Shown: one piece after another, positions 30,556-41,950 of the stretch
Layout of the letters: every line of letters begins with the position of its first letter
Numbering within the stretch: position 1 is the first letter of the stretch
Assembly (NCBI GenBank): GCA_946902875.1
Contig: OX336349.1
Coordinates: 7,649,891-7,713,890, forward strand
Origin: Nematopogon swammerdamellus
Taxonomy: Eukaryota > Arthropoda > Insecta > Lepidoptera > Adelidae
Direction of reading: 5' to 3'
Length of the DNA: 64,000 nucleotides
Position numbers and translations under genes: made by a program
The notes under the pieces: model-generated
Told to the model about the DNA's origin: nothing
Databases searched by the model: none
What the model saw: only the letters and a program-made list of their open reading frames with translations

Positions 30556-31780
30556 GCCGGACAAGTGCGAGTCTGACTCGCGCACCGAGGGTTCCGTCGG
30601 CGCCGCGCGCCGCCGTGCCGTCAGCGTTGATTGTTGTGCCGATTATTAGAATGAACGTAACGAAAAGCATCCCTTAAATTAATTTGAACTTTTTTAAGTT
30701 TTCTTTACATTCGCGGGTGCGCGCACAACCCACGAAAGTTTCATCATAATCGGATAGAAGACGAACGAACGAACGAACATTCATTTTTATAGTTAACGCC
30801 GAGATGACAGTTCTTCGTTGTCAAATTGAAATTATTTTATTTTTTTGTGTTCCATGAATCCAATATTTAGTCACCGGCCAGTTGACGCAAAAACAACGAC
30901 CAAGAAACCTGTGCTTTGGACTGCGTGATTTTAAACGCGCAACAATTTTAATAATTTAAAATTTAATTTAATTTTTTTTTTATTATTCTCCCTGCCGCCG
31001 CCGCCGCGGCGGCGCCGCCGGTGGTATTTCAGCTTGATACCTTGACCCGTTCCTGGGAAAAAGGGTCTTGACATACAAAACAAGCAAACTTTTTTTTTAT
31101 GTGATGTAAGTACGAATTTAAAATTTAATTTTTTCCTTTATTTGTGCTGTGAGACCTTGCTTCGTACCGAATTTCGTGATTCTAGGTCAACGCGAAGTAC
31201 CCTGTAGGTTTTGATTTGTTTTGAGTGAATTTACGAGTATCAAAATCTGACATCAATACCCGTATCGTTTGATTGTGTTAATTTAGAAGCTTGAGTTTCC
31301 TACATCTCTAAGCGATCGTAGATGTTAATATTTTGTATTAATTTGAACTTTATACCTTGACTCGTTCCTGAGAAAAAGGGTCTTGACATACAAAACAAGC
31401 AAACTTTTTTTTTATGTAATATAACTGCAAATTTGCAATTTTCGGATTGTTTCCTTTACTTGTGCTATGAGACCTTGCTTCGTACCTAATTTCATGATTC
31501 TAGGCCAACGGGAAGTACTCCATAGGTTTTGATTTCATTTGCCAGTAGCAAAATTTATGACATAAATGGCCATATCTTGTGATTGCGTTGACTTAGAAAC
31601 TTAATTTTTTTACACCTCCGAGGAAACGTAGACCTTAATATTTGGTATTAATTTCAAATTGATACGTCTACCCGTTCCTGAGAAAAAGGGTCTTGAGGGA
31701 TAGACAGCCAGCCAGACGGACAACAAAGTGATCCTATAAGGGTCCCGTTTTTCCTCTTTTGAGGTACGGAACCCTAAAAA
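30556..31780 (+). mobile_element. Long 'agggttccgta' variant with internal tandem repeats
   Basis: Begins GCCGGACAAGTGCGAGTCTG and ends AGGTACGGAACCCTAAAAA. At 1.2 kb it is about three times the usual length. The centre holds two-and-a-bit tandem copies (spacing about 320-330 bases) of a block: GATACCTTGACCCGTTCCTG, AAAAAGGGTCTTGACATAC, then TGAGACCTTGCTTCGTACC and GATTCTAGG (about 31037-31345, 31350-31655, partial at 31663-31695). A (GAAC)n run lies at 30763-30777. The 3' end is GGGTCCCGTTTTTCC, another known variant of the family's tail. Confidence 0.8.
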
Positions 31781-31785
31781 GAATA

Positions 31786-31842
31786 ATAAAAATCGGTCAA
31801 GGTTTAGAGGCTAGGAAAACATAAGCCCCGAAAGACGATTAT
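31786..31842 (+). repeat. 'ctttcggggcttatgttttc' repeat, right inverted copy
   Basis: Inverted partner of 30255-30330 (AGGAAAACATAAGCCCCGAA, then AGACGAT). Confidence 0.65.
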
Positions 31843-32278
31843 GTATGGAGAAAAATTGTTACTTCACTAATCTCTGTCTGCTTAGTGTGCTATAATATCA
31901 GGAATATCGCATAAGCGTAGTTCCCGCACTCCGGTTTTCAACTGCGCTAGCGGAGCTAGTGCAAAAGTTTACACTAATATTAACCTGTTATTGAATTTTG
32001 GGTTGCCATGTGTGTTATGTTATGGCGACGCGCGTGCATGTGGGTTAGTTTGTACGAGAATATGAAATTGTTATTAATCCAATTAATTACAATTTAACTA
32101 GGTACATCATTTTATTAGTATTTCTAGATGTAAATGAAACTGAAGACCTTTTAACATTTTAACAGGTTGATAGATTTTTACATAAACTGCCTGAAGTTTT
32201 CTATAATCAAAAGATATTTTCCTCTAAATCTTTTATAAATATCTGATATAACATACCTACAGACGAAGAGTACCTGGA
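31843..32278. other. Stretch without a recognised gene
   Basis: No supported feature. Confidence 0.4.
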
Positions 32279-32980
32279 AGGGACTGAAATAAATACCCTT
32301 TAAATAAATAAGTACATTAAATAACGATAGAGATTAATGGTAGTCCGTAAGTTTCGGTACCGAAATATTTCAATGTCGAAATAATACGGGACTAAATATT
32401 GTAATATTGGGTACATTCATTTCGACACCATATTGATTTAGGTATTGAAACATAAAGGTTTATGTACATATATTAAAACGTTGAATATTAAATTAGGGAG
32501 TAAGAAAAGAAGGGGTATCGGAGGGAAAGAGGAATACTTTATTTCGCAATAGATTTCAGTCCCTCCTGTCGGTAGAGATGAAAAAAACAGCACAACTGAA
32601 CAACGTACCGACAAAGAGACAGTTATTTCGCTGCGTTGCGCTGTGGAAAGGCAAATGAGGAGTCGAATGGTGCGCCCATCGCGGCATCGGTCTCGTGCCG
32701 TACCCAACGCAGGCAGGCAGTCCTCCGCCTTCGCCGCCCCGCCCGCACCACGCACGCCAATGAAGCAGCCGTCGCAATTTCACTACTCAAGGGAGGCAAG
32801 TAGCAACACGTTCGTTTGTAACATATCGGTACTATACTGGTTGAATACCGGTTAAATACCGCTGTTAGGGATGACTCGGGAGTTTTGTCGGAAAATTTTC
32901 GGTACCTACCGTAATTTTTATCGGTATTAATACAGGTACAAAATGTATTGGTTGGAAAACGGTAACCCTTTTCAGTCCCT
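32279..32980. mobile_element. Possible hAT-like non-autonomous element
   Basis: Ends AGGGACTGAAAT (left) and TTTTCAGTCCCT (right) are inverted over about 10-12 bases. Just inside are GGTACCG-type motifs (TTTCGGTACCGAAA at about 32352; TTTTCGGTACC at about 32897), as seen in many hAT MITEs. I could not find an 8-bp target duplication. The frames at 32438-32985 (minus) and 32643 (plus) are shadows without domains. Confidence 0.35.
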
Positions 32981-32987
32981 GGCACCG

Positions 32988-34605
32988 GGTGCTTAAGAAA
33001 ATTTATGTTTTAATGTATTTTCAATCGCTTTTTGCACCGCCAATCACGGGCGATATTTGAGCAACATAATAAAACTAATGAAGCTCATAAATCAGCAATC
33101 AATAAAATGTCGAAACAAGAGCGGCTTGTGTCTTAGCAAAAACAAAACTCAATAAAATCCTGCTTCGTTCTACTTAGTTAGTGCAGCACCTCCGCTGTAC
33201 GTGACATTTTTTCACAAATTCGACGTAATTCACAGTTTTTGTACAAAAACACCACAACCACCGCGCGCCTGTGCGATATTTCAAAGAACCAATTACAGAA
33301 ACTCATAAATAAACAATGATGGTGGCACCTTTTTAGTCAACTACTTCACTCGACCACGTACGCTGGCTGTTAAGGCTGTCTCCTTTGAAGTGACCGGAAA
33401 ATTTGAATTTCCGAGTAAAAATGTTTTACACGTTTATTTACCGAAAATGGGTGGTGCTAATGGACCGATCCATATCTGATCTGATTATTGAGGAAAATAT
33501 ATTATGTAAAACATGTAGCAAATTCTATCAGAAAGAGTACCTAGCCCGGCTTTCGGCTTCGCCCTCGCTTGAGTTCCTTAAGAGGATTCATATGGCAAAA
33601 CAACGAAATTTTTTATATTTTTTAAAACTTCAAACAAAAATTTAATTCTATGAAGTATATAAAATGATTTTTTTTAAACTAGATAATATGTACTAAACAC
33701 TGAAGCAGGCTTTTTAAATGTACAGAATTTTTTCATGGTGAAAAAAAAATCTGAATGTGACTCTATTTCAATTCCTTAAGTCAAGCTAGCTCCATACTGG
33801 ATAATAATTATTTTGAAATACAATTTCGTACGTGGGTGGGCGGCATAGTTCATACGAATTAATATTATATATTATATAATTTAATTCGCAATAAGTGAAG
33901 TTATTGTCTAATCTAGAATAACGCTATAGTATTTTACCCCGAACAGCCTTAAGAAATAGTTGGAAAAGTTACCATTCTCATTGACTACACAAATAGTTGT
34001 CGGTTCTTGATCCGCGCCACGTCGATGTTCAACGCATGTAATACTTTAGGAATGATCTACACTTCCTGCCATTTAATTTTTTGCTAATTAATTCCTGCAA
34101 TGCTTTAGCTTTAGAACATTGATTATTTTCAAGTACCGAATTTTTAAGTCAATAGTTTTATCGATGTTCAGATTTATTTTCGTCAAAGCTTCGGAACAAT
34201 ACTTACACTTTCGGGTGTACGAGTACACAATAGTGTTTAAACCTCTTCAAAAATTTCACAATGCTGTAGGAATATTTTGTAGGAAGTCGCCACTCGTGTA
34301 TCGGTCTAGCAATATACAGTAAAAACATATTAGTCTTAAACTTTGTATTGGAAGAATTTCATTCTGCATCAAGTCCGCCTTACAAGTGTATCACATACCT
34401 ATAAAGGTGCCTGCGTACAATTCTTCAACCAAAAGGATTGCAGGAATGCCTTGGAGGTCGTGCGTGCCCAGCTACATCGTGCTTCAGCGATTCGCCGCGC
34501 GGCATTCGCGTCAGCCGCTAATGATAAATGATATGATAACACACGAGAGCCTACCTGTTACACATAAACATTAATTCTAAAGTTTATAAGTATTTCACTC
34601 CGGTT
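32988..34605. other. Stretch without a recognised gene
   Basis: Short frames at 33403, 34119, 34343 and 34386 have no recognisable domains. AT-rich overall. Confidence 0.4.
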
Positions 34606-34609
34606 AATT

Positions 34610-35030
34610 GTTTATTGTTTATTGTATATTGTATAATTTCATCCACAGGTAGGTAACCTACGCTTGGACATGTCGAAAATTCCGCCAGTTCTAAATTCAA
34701 TGCGAAGAAGAACTGACAAACAAACTTCGCAAGTCACAATGTTTTGTTAGTACCTTAAAAGTATTATATTATAGTAACTTACAAATAATTAACCCATACT
34801 ACCGCTCACAAGAGCATTAATATTTACAGCATAAACATGAATACTGAAGAATCTGACCACACTGCCTATTTAAATTACCTATATCTGGTGTATAGTGCCA
34901 TCGTCAATTTTGATATTTCATATTATATCAAGTCAAATAAAACAATTACTTTACGTTTATTACAAAGAAATGTAATAAGTCATATTAAAAATCAAATGAT
35001 ACAAAGTGTATCGAATTGTCAAAATTTGTT
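34610..35030 (+). repeat. Dispersed repeat, inverted partner at 49230-49660
   Basis: CCTACGCTTGGACATGTCGA, AAATTCCGCCAGTTCTAA, GCGAAGAAGAACTGA, then TGTTAATTATTTG-like and ATCTGGTGTATAGTGCCATCG blocks recur as the reverse complement at 49230-49660. About 0.42 kb; class unknown. The frame 34837-35079 lies within it and is probably not a gene. Confidence 0.75.
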
Positions 35031-35084
35031 AGTGGGAAAAATAGTAGTCAGACTCTTAGATAAAATTACGGTCAGTTAATGCAT

Positions 35085-35905
35085 CCTTAATACTGTAATA
35101 ACTCTTTTCAATTAACATTATTTTAATCTAATCATCATCTAATCTAATTGTTTTATGTTAGGAGACAGTTTATTATAAAATCTAACACTATTACAAATAA
35201 AGCTTTTTGTAGTTTTAGCTAATCTATGTCTTATTAGTTGTACATTATTCTTACCCCGTGTGTCATAGTTATGATTGTCGGAATTGAGAGAGGAATCATG
35301 AATGTATTTTCTGGCATAGCATATGTTCTGGTAAACATATGCACTTGGTAAAGTCATGACTCCTATCTCTCCGAACGCTGTCCTACAAGTATCTCTAGTT
35401 TTCATATTTAGGATGTACCTCAAGGCCCTCTTCTGTAATAAAAATATTCTATTTGAGTCTGCTGCATTTCCCCAAAACATTAGGCCATATGACATGATGC
35501 TCTCAAAATAAGCATGATAAACCGTTTTTGCAGCATGGGTCCCGCCTAGCTCTTTAATTTTTTTGATAGCATAACATGCGGAACTCAACTTACCAGCTAA
35601 AGAATTTATGTGGGCTTTCCAAGTAAAACTTTTATCAAATATTACCCCAAGAAAAGTTAGTTCATTAGCAAGGTTTAATGACAAGTTATCTGCAGTTTTT
35701 AATATGCTATCATTGTTATTACGTCTATGAGTCCCAAGAGCAAAGTGCATAATATTAGTTTTGTTGACATTTAGCAATAGATTGTTGCACTCAAACCAAG
35801 ATTTTAGAGATTCTAGTACAGTTAAAAAGGATTCTCTCAGTTTACTTATATCATTGTTTTTCAGTACAACTGAGATATCATCTGCAAACATTACCATCTC
35901 TAATC
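35085..35905 (-). pseudogene. 5'-truncated LINE: end of reverse transcriptase and C-terminus
   Basis: The minus-strand frame 35139-35897 opens with MVMFADDISVVL, the catalytic FADD box of a reverse transcriptase, within a few residues of the truncation. It continues with ESLKSWFECNNLLLNVNKTN (typical after the FADD box), LTFLGVIFDKSFTWKAHINS, AYFESIMSYGLMFWGNAADS, LLQKRALRYIL and ends RFYNKLSPNIKQLD. The fingers of RT and the endonuclease are missing. The reading frame is uninterrupted over 252 codons, so this insertion is younger than the jockey-type LINE at 21.4 kb. The 3' end carries a TAGATTAGATGATGATTAG-type repeat near 35085-35145. Closest in style to jockey/CR1-type elements. Confidence 0.8.
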
Positions 35906-36042
35906 ATAGGCGCATTCAGCGAATTTGCATCTTATGTGAAAAATCCTATACGTAATTGTTAGATTGCATATATAAATTTGTATAGTATATATTAATAAAT
36001 TTCTTTACCATGCCGGCTTTTTCAGGTGTTCAATCTGTATAA

Positions 36043-36178
36043 AAAACTAAGTAAGTAGATTGCACAAAAGAACGGTGGGAATTAAAACTCCATACAGTTT
36101 GAGGTTAGGTATTTTCAAAAATTTATGTAGAACTCAAATCTTTCTTTTTTCGCCGCCATTTTGGAATCTACTTAGTTT
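36043..36178. mobile_element. Very short TIR element (AAAAACTAAGTA...)
   Basis: AAAAAACTAAGTAAGTAGATT on the left and AATCTACTTAGTTTTT on the right are inverted copies, with a 4-base AGTA duplication in the left one. About 136 bp; contains a YY1-like CGCCGCCATTTTGG at 36151. Confidence 0.45.
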
Positions 36179-37328
36179 TTGATAAAGATTAACCTCGCGA
36201 AAATTCAGCTTGTATATGCACTTATACGAGGAGTACTCTTGCTTCTAGTAAACATGGAACCTTGCTTCGAATCACTGAGGAAGGTGTCTGGGTCAATTCG
36301 GTCTTGAAAAAAAAACAAGGTTTGTAGGTTGTAGATTTTTTTTTCAGCAAAATAAACAAATATATTAGATCACAGCATGTTTCTTTCCTCACAATTTTTA
36401 CGGAAAATATAATAGGTACTCTAAATTATAAAAAAGCTTAATAAAAATGTTGAAAAGTATGTTGACGCGCTTTACATAATGTGAATGGTGAAGTGACCGC
36501 GCACGCGCGACACAGATCTTCTAATTTAATTGTTATCGTTTCACGACAATCTCAAGACGTACCATCGCTCATCAGTTATCATACATACAGGAGGTTGCTA
36601 TATTTTGTATGATATATATACATTGGAAAGTCAAGGGAAGGGCCCATACCTCGGTTAACACGCAGAAAAAATATAATTAGTCTAATTCTGATCAAGGCGT
36701 ATAAAACAATGAATAGGGATTAGGGCTTTAGAATCCGAAATATATTTTGATCCGACTAATGCGAAGCCAAAAAAGGTAGAGTTATAATTTTTTAATAACA
36801 GCCATTGTTGCTCTATTCCACAACATACACCAGGTTACCATCAACAATTACGATTTATCGAATTTCTTACCACTACTCGTAGGAATGTGCAGAGATATAT
36901 CGATAAAATTCTATCATAAATCACACTGCCATCGAACACCCTAACAGCCAAAGATGAAGTCAGTAGTCGTTTCGAGCGGACGAAATTCTTTGCTTTGTAT
37001 GCGTCAGTCATATTTTATTATGGTTTATACAATGCTGCAACTATATCGCGGTACGCAATTTTGTCGACGTTCACTTATGGAACTAGTAATTTTGATAGAA
37101 AGTGAGTAGTGTATGATGCGTCATTATGATGGGGAGCGGGTATAGGAGCGTGTTGATACAGAGCAACACGACATCCATCATTGTAATGAGCTGTGTGGAG
37201 ATACGGCCTCGGGTAGCACGCGAGCCATTGAGTGTTCGAATTTCAATATTTTAATCGATATCGATAAAACGTGCTTTTATCACTTTCAGTCAAAGTAAAT
37301 CATACAATGCGTACATATACGTACATAC
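36179..37328. other. Stretch without a recognised gene
   Basis: No supported feature. Several TCGATA-containing motifs (36898, 37255) are scattered here. Confidence 0.4.
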
Positions 37329-37526
37329 CGCATCCTTCTTACTTTACTAGGTGGTAGGATTTAATCCGCCCGTTTTGGTATGGTACCGCCGCACTGAATG
37401 AAAGGTCGGTCGAAGCGGCTATGTAAATATTTCGAATTTTCCAGCCACTTCTCAGTGTAGCCGACACGACCAAAGGCAAGCACTGATATAGCGTTTTTTG
37501 TGACATTAGTTTTCATAAAAAAATTA
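37329..37526 (+). mobile_element. tRNA/5S-headed SINE, 5'-truncated (copy 10)
   Basis: Starts in the body (CTTCTTACTTTACTAGGTGG) and runs to GTTTTCATAAAAAAA. A deletion removes most of the 'ttcacccggtgttatgggctgac' block near the end. Confidence 0.8.
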
Positions 37527-37569
37527 TAAATAATATGAAGCCAAGAAAACTGGTTCTATAAAAGTCTAA

Positions 37570-37624
37570 ATGGATATGGATGAAAGTAAAGGGACCATCC
37601 CTTTACTTACATCCATATCCATTA
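37570..37624. repeat. Near-perfect hairpin, ~26-bp arms
   Basis: AATGGATATGGATG and AAGTAAAGGGA are followed after three bases by TCCCTTTACTT and CATCCATATCCATT. One extra A in each arm; otherwise fully paired. Confidence 0.85.
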
Positions 37625-37626
37625 TC

Positions 37627-38490
37627 TCATTACGGACCCGCAGTTTTGATGAAGGTAGTTATTCTGTTCCTGTTCTGTATGGTTAGAGTTGGATATTCTT
37701 TTAGAATAATTTAAGCTCAAAACATACTCAGCTCAGAAGCATGTGAAACGATTGTTCGGTTGAGCTGGCAGGCAGACAAACATTATGCGAAGAAGATAAG
37801 TGTGATAATTTAATATTATTCTATCGATACATCCTTTCATAGTACATCACTGCATAGGTTCTACCATCGCTCCAGCCATTGCCTATCTAACAAGTTAAGC
37901 TGCAGAGGAAAGAAAGCTACTTACCCGCTGCCAGGCGTGCCCCGCGTGCCGTGCGCGTGCGTCGCCTCTCCTCCTCTCCCTCCCCCTCCCTCCCCCTCTC
38001 TCGGCCATCTCCTCCTCCCTTACCTCCTCTCCTCTTCCATAGCCCGCGCCCGGCGCTTCACAAATTGGCACGAGCGCGCGTGCGCATCCAAACCATTCCA
38101 CGACGACACCATCATCTCACCTTCAAATACGAATTTATACTCTATTTCTATGTGTCATCAGAGTTGAATTTACCTTATATAATAAATGGTAGATGGGATG
38201 AATGGCAGAGGATAGGATGATTTCTAAGGTAAATTGAAACGCCGAGGTATTCGCTCTAGTATTAGATAGGTAACTAAATAATGCACTTAACTGGATAGTG
38301 ATTTAGAGTTATCTAACTGTTGTTCGAAGCCGTGAATGCATAGTGATCATGTCGTGTTCGGTCGGACAGTGATTTTCAAGTCATATTTAGACATGAAAAA
38401 AAAGAAAAGAGCAATAAAAATATGTTTTGCATCCAATGAGGGAATCATTGGATGCAAACTTTTTGAACGGATTTTTTTAATTTAATTTTT
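37627..38490. other. Stretch without a recognised gene; CT-rich tract
   Basis: A strongly strand-biased CT-rich tract at about 37965-38035 (CTCCCTCCCCC repeats) sits in a GC-rich patch at 37925-38075. A short inverted repeat GCATCCAATGA...TCATTGGATGC lies at 38429-38457. Overlapping frames have no domain. Confidence 0.4.
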
Positions 38491-39093
38491 GAAGTGAAAA
38501 CTTCTTTAGCGGCGCTTGGCACTTTTTTATATGGGGAAAAAATCTTATGTTCGCGTCAGCGCCAGCGCGTCAGATAACAATCTATAGTTGCTATGACAAC
38601 CGCGTCAGATCTATAGTTGCTATGACAACGCTCAATACATGACATCTCAAAGTTCTGCAAAATGAATGTAGGGTTCCGTAATAAATGCATGTCTATCCGT
38701 TCTACTAAATTTAACATTTATTTCAAAATGAATGTAGGGTTCCGTAACAAATGCATGTCTGTCCGTTCTACTAAATTTTACAATTTTCAACCAAGGTCCT
38801 CCGACGGTTATTTTATAATAAAAGTAGGGTTCCGTAACACGTTTATGTCTGTCCATTCTACTAAGTTCTGCAAAATGAATGTAGGGTTCCGTAACAAATG
38901 CATGTCTGTCTGTTCTACTAAATTTAACATTAATTTTTTTTTTATAAATTATTTTTTTATTAATTTTTTTTATTTCTTTTTATTACCTAATTTTTTTATA
39001 TATATTTTTTTTTAATTTTTTTTTCATAAATTTTTTTTTAATTTTTTTTTTCTATACCTGAATATTTTCGGAAATACAAAAAGTTTTCACTTC
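38491..39093. mobile_element. TIR element with GAAGTGAAAACTT ends and internal repeats
   Basis: GAAGTGAAAACTTC at the left and AAGTTTTCACTTC at the right are inverted ends. Inside are four copies of a ~60-80-bp unit (GTAGGGTTCCGTAACAAATG, CATGTCTGTCCGTTCTAC) at about 38669-38925 and a duplicated CTATAGTTGCTATGACAAC at 38582 and 38612. The right third is AT-rich with long T runs. The 117-codon frame here (38662-39015) simply reads the repeats. Non-autonomous; class unknown. Confidence 0.6.
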
Positions 39094-39121
39094 TGCCGGC
39101 ACTCCCGGAGTGCACCTGAGG

Positions 39122-39308
39122 CTTTTTTTATTCATGTTATCCGGTATGAATGGCTGAGTCAGAGGGGTCAAAGCACATGCTTCGACCAGGCAATATCACC
39201 TCCGAGAAGGTGCCATACCGGAGACTTCCCTTTGGATTAATGGTTATACTGGACTAGAAGAAAACACGGCTGAGAGTTATGCGGCCATCATACATCCAGT
39301 TACGGGGT
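39122..39308 (-). mobile_element. tRNA-headed SINE (second family), 5'-truncated
   Basis: Complement of the family's end: GGCTGAGTCAGAGGGGTCAA, GCACATGCTTCGACCAGGCA, TTATACTGGACTAGAAGAAA and ATGCGGCCATCATACATCC. The head is missing. See 57541-57920 for the full structure. Confidence 0.75.
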
Positions 39309-39772
39309 ACCAAAACCAAGGAGAATACCTACGGGAGACGCAACGCTACTGCGTTTGTATCGGAGCACGGCTAGCCAAAAATCCCTACTACTACGAAAAT
39401 CGAAATCGCAATTTAATCTTTTATGACGTGACTTGTCTATCTCCGTTACCCATATCGCGCCCCGCGATATGGAGAGAGACAGAGCGAGCAAGGCGAGCGA
39501 CAGGTTTGTTATCGCTGGCTTGGCTCGGGTATCTGGTAGTAAGAGCCGACCGTCCGACCAATCGGAAGCCTTGCTTGACGGCAACTTGACGGGATCACTA
39601 CGAATGCCAGTCTGACGGACAATGATGGTGCGGTATATTTGTGAATTTTGAAATTGTTATTTGTAATATTATTTCAAATAGTTTTTACTGAACGAATATT
39701 ATTGTTTGAATCCAAAAAAAATATTGAAAAATTAAATAAGACTGTTGTTTTAATATTTTTGAAAAGTTGTAC
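39309..39772. other. Stretch without a recognised gene
   Basis: Contains CCATATCGCGCCCCGCGATATGG-type palindrome at 39449-39471 (10-bp arms around CCC). Frames at 39300-39615 lack domains. Confidence 0.4.
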
Positions 39773-39906
39773 TAATAATCAGTGATAGGAATAAGTAGGG
39801 CTTATTTACCTAAATTTCGAGGAACAGAGTAAAAGATTGGAGACTTCCTTAAGACAATATTTTTTTCCGGTTTAATAATATTCATGGTGTTTTAATTTCG
39901 CGATTT

Positions 39907-40868
39907 GAAAAAAGTGGCCACCATTTTGAACTTTTTAGTTACTGGACCGATTGCTTTCAAAATCGATATCTGGGTGTCGGGGTGGGCTCTGAATACGAAT
40001 CTGTAGTAAAAATTTAAAAAAGTGGCCGCCATTTTGAACTTTTTAGTTACTGGACCGATTTCTTTCAAAATCGATATATGGGCGTCTGTGTGGACTCTGG
40101 ATACGAATCTATAGTCAAAATTTAAAAAAGTAGCCGCCATTTTGAACTTTTTAGTTACTGGACCGATTGCTTTCAAAATCGATATCTAGGCGTCTGTGTG
40201 GACTCAGAATACGAATCTGTAGTCAAAATAAAAAAGAAGTGGCCGCCATTTTGAACTTTTTAGTTACTGGACCGATTTCTTTCAAAATCGATATCTGGGT
40301 GTCTATGTAGGCTCTGAATACGAATCCGTTGTCAAAATTTAAAAAGTGACCGCCATTTTGAACTTTTTAGTTACTGGACCGATTGCTTTCAAAATCGATA
40401 TCTGGGTGTATGTGTGGGCTCTGAATACGAATCTGTAGTAAACATTTAAAAAAAGTGGCCGCCATTTTGAACTTTTTAGTTACTGGACCGATTGCTTTCA
40501 AAATCGATATCTGGGTGTCTGTGTGGGCTCTGAATACGAATCCGTTGTCAAAATTTAAAAAAAGTGGCCGCCATTTTGAACTTTTTAGTTACTGGACCGA
40601 TTGCTTTCAAAATCGATATCTGGGTGTATGTGTGGGCTCTGAATACGAATCTGTAGTAAAAAATTAAAAAAAGTGGCCGCCATTTTGAACTTTTTAGTTA
40701 CTGGACCGATTTCTTTCAAAATCGATATCTGGGTGTCTGTGTGGGCTCTGAATACGAATCCGTTGTCAAAATTTAAAAAAAGTGGCCGCCATTTTGAACT
40801 TATTAGTTACTGGGCCGATTGCTTTCAAAATCGATATCTGGGTGTCTGTGTGGGCTCTGAATACGAAT
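39907..40868 (+). repeat. Left arm: nine tandem units of 107-109 bp
   Basis: Unit: GTGGCCGCCATTTTGAAC, TTTTTAGTTACTGGACCGAT, TGCTTTCAAAATCGATATC, TGGGTGTCTGTGTGGGCTC, TGAATACGAATCTGTAGTC, AAAATTTAAAAA. Units alternate between two subtypes near their ends (ATCTGTAGT versus ATCCGTTGT). Confidence 0.95.
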
Positions 40869-40883
40869 CTGTATCATTTTAAA

Positions 40884-41950
40884 TTACAGAGCCCACACAG
40901 ACACCCAGATATGGATTTTGAAAGTAATCAGTCCAGTAACTAAAAAGTTCAAAATGGCGGTCACTTTTTTAAATTTTGACAACGGATTCGTGTTCAGAGC
41001 CTACATAGACACCCAGATATCTATTTTGAAAGCAATCGGTCCAGTAACTAAAAAGATCAAAATGGCGGCCACTTTTTTTAAATTTTGACAACGGCTTCGT
41101 ATTTAGAGCCCACACAGACAACCAGATATCGATTTTGAAAGCAATTGGTCCAGTAACTAAAAAGTTCAAAATGGCGGCCACTTTTTTTTATTTTGACTAC
41201 AGATTCGTATTCAGAGCCCACACAGACACCCAGATATCGATTTTGAAAGTAATCGGTCCAGTAACTAAAAAGCTCAAAATGGCGGTCACTTTTTTAAATT
41301 TTGACAACGGATTCGTATTCAGAGCCTACATAGACACCGAGATATCGATTTTGAAAGCAATCGGTCCAGTAACTAAAAAGTTCAAAATGGCGGCCACTTT
41401 TTTTAAATTTTGACTACAGATTCGTATTCAGAGCCCACACAGACACCCAGATATCGATTTTGAAAGCAATCGGTCCAGTAACTAAAAAGTTCAAAATGGC
41501 GGCCACTTTTGTTAATTTTTACTACAGATTCGTATTCAGAGCCCACACGTACACCCAGATATCGATTTTGAAAGCAATCGGTCCAGTAACTAAAAAGTTC
41601 AAAATGGCGGCCACTTTTTTTTATTTTGACTACAGAATCGTATTCAGAGCCCACACAGACACCCAGATATCGATTTTGAAAGTAATCGGGCCAGTAACTA
41701 AAAAGCTCAAAATGGCGGTCACTTTTTTAAATTTTGACAACGGATTCGTATTCAGAGCCTACATAGACACCCAGATATCGATTTTGAAAGCAATCAGTCC
41801 AGTAACTAAAAATTTCAAAATGGCGGCTACTTTTTTTTAATTTGACTACAAATTCGTATTCAGAGTCCACACTGACACCCAGATGTCGATTTTGAAAGCA
41901 ATCTGTCCAGTTACTAAAAAGTTCAAAATGGCGGTCACTTTTTTCAAATC
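40884..41950 (-). repeat. Right arm: ten tandem units, inverse orientation
   Basis: Complement of the left-arm unit (CAAAATGGCGGCCAC, GCCCACACAGACACCCAGA). The same two subtypes alternate, which suggests the arms evolve together by unequal exchange or gene conversion. Confidence 0.95.

Noticed and set aside
38662..39015. 117-residue frame with 'NVGFRNKCMSV' repeats
   Set aside because: Produced by the internal 'gtagggttccgtaacaaatgcatg' DNA repeats of a TIR element.
39892..41840. Open frames of 70-126 codons with repeated 'AIGPVTKKFKMAATF' or 'AILNFLVTGPIAFKID' peptides
   Set aside because: They read through the tandem units of the fold-back arms on either strand; the protein repeat is a by-product of the DNA repeat, whose unit length happens to stay in frame.
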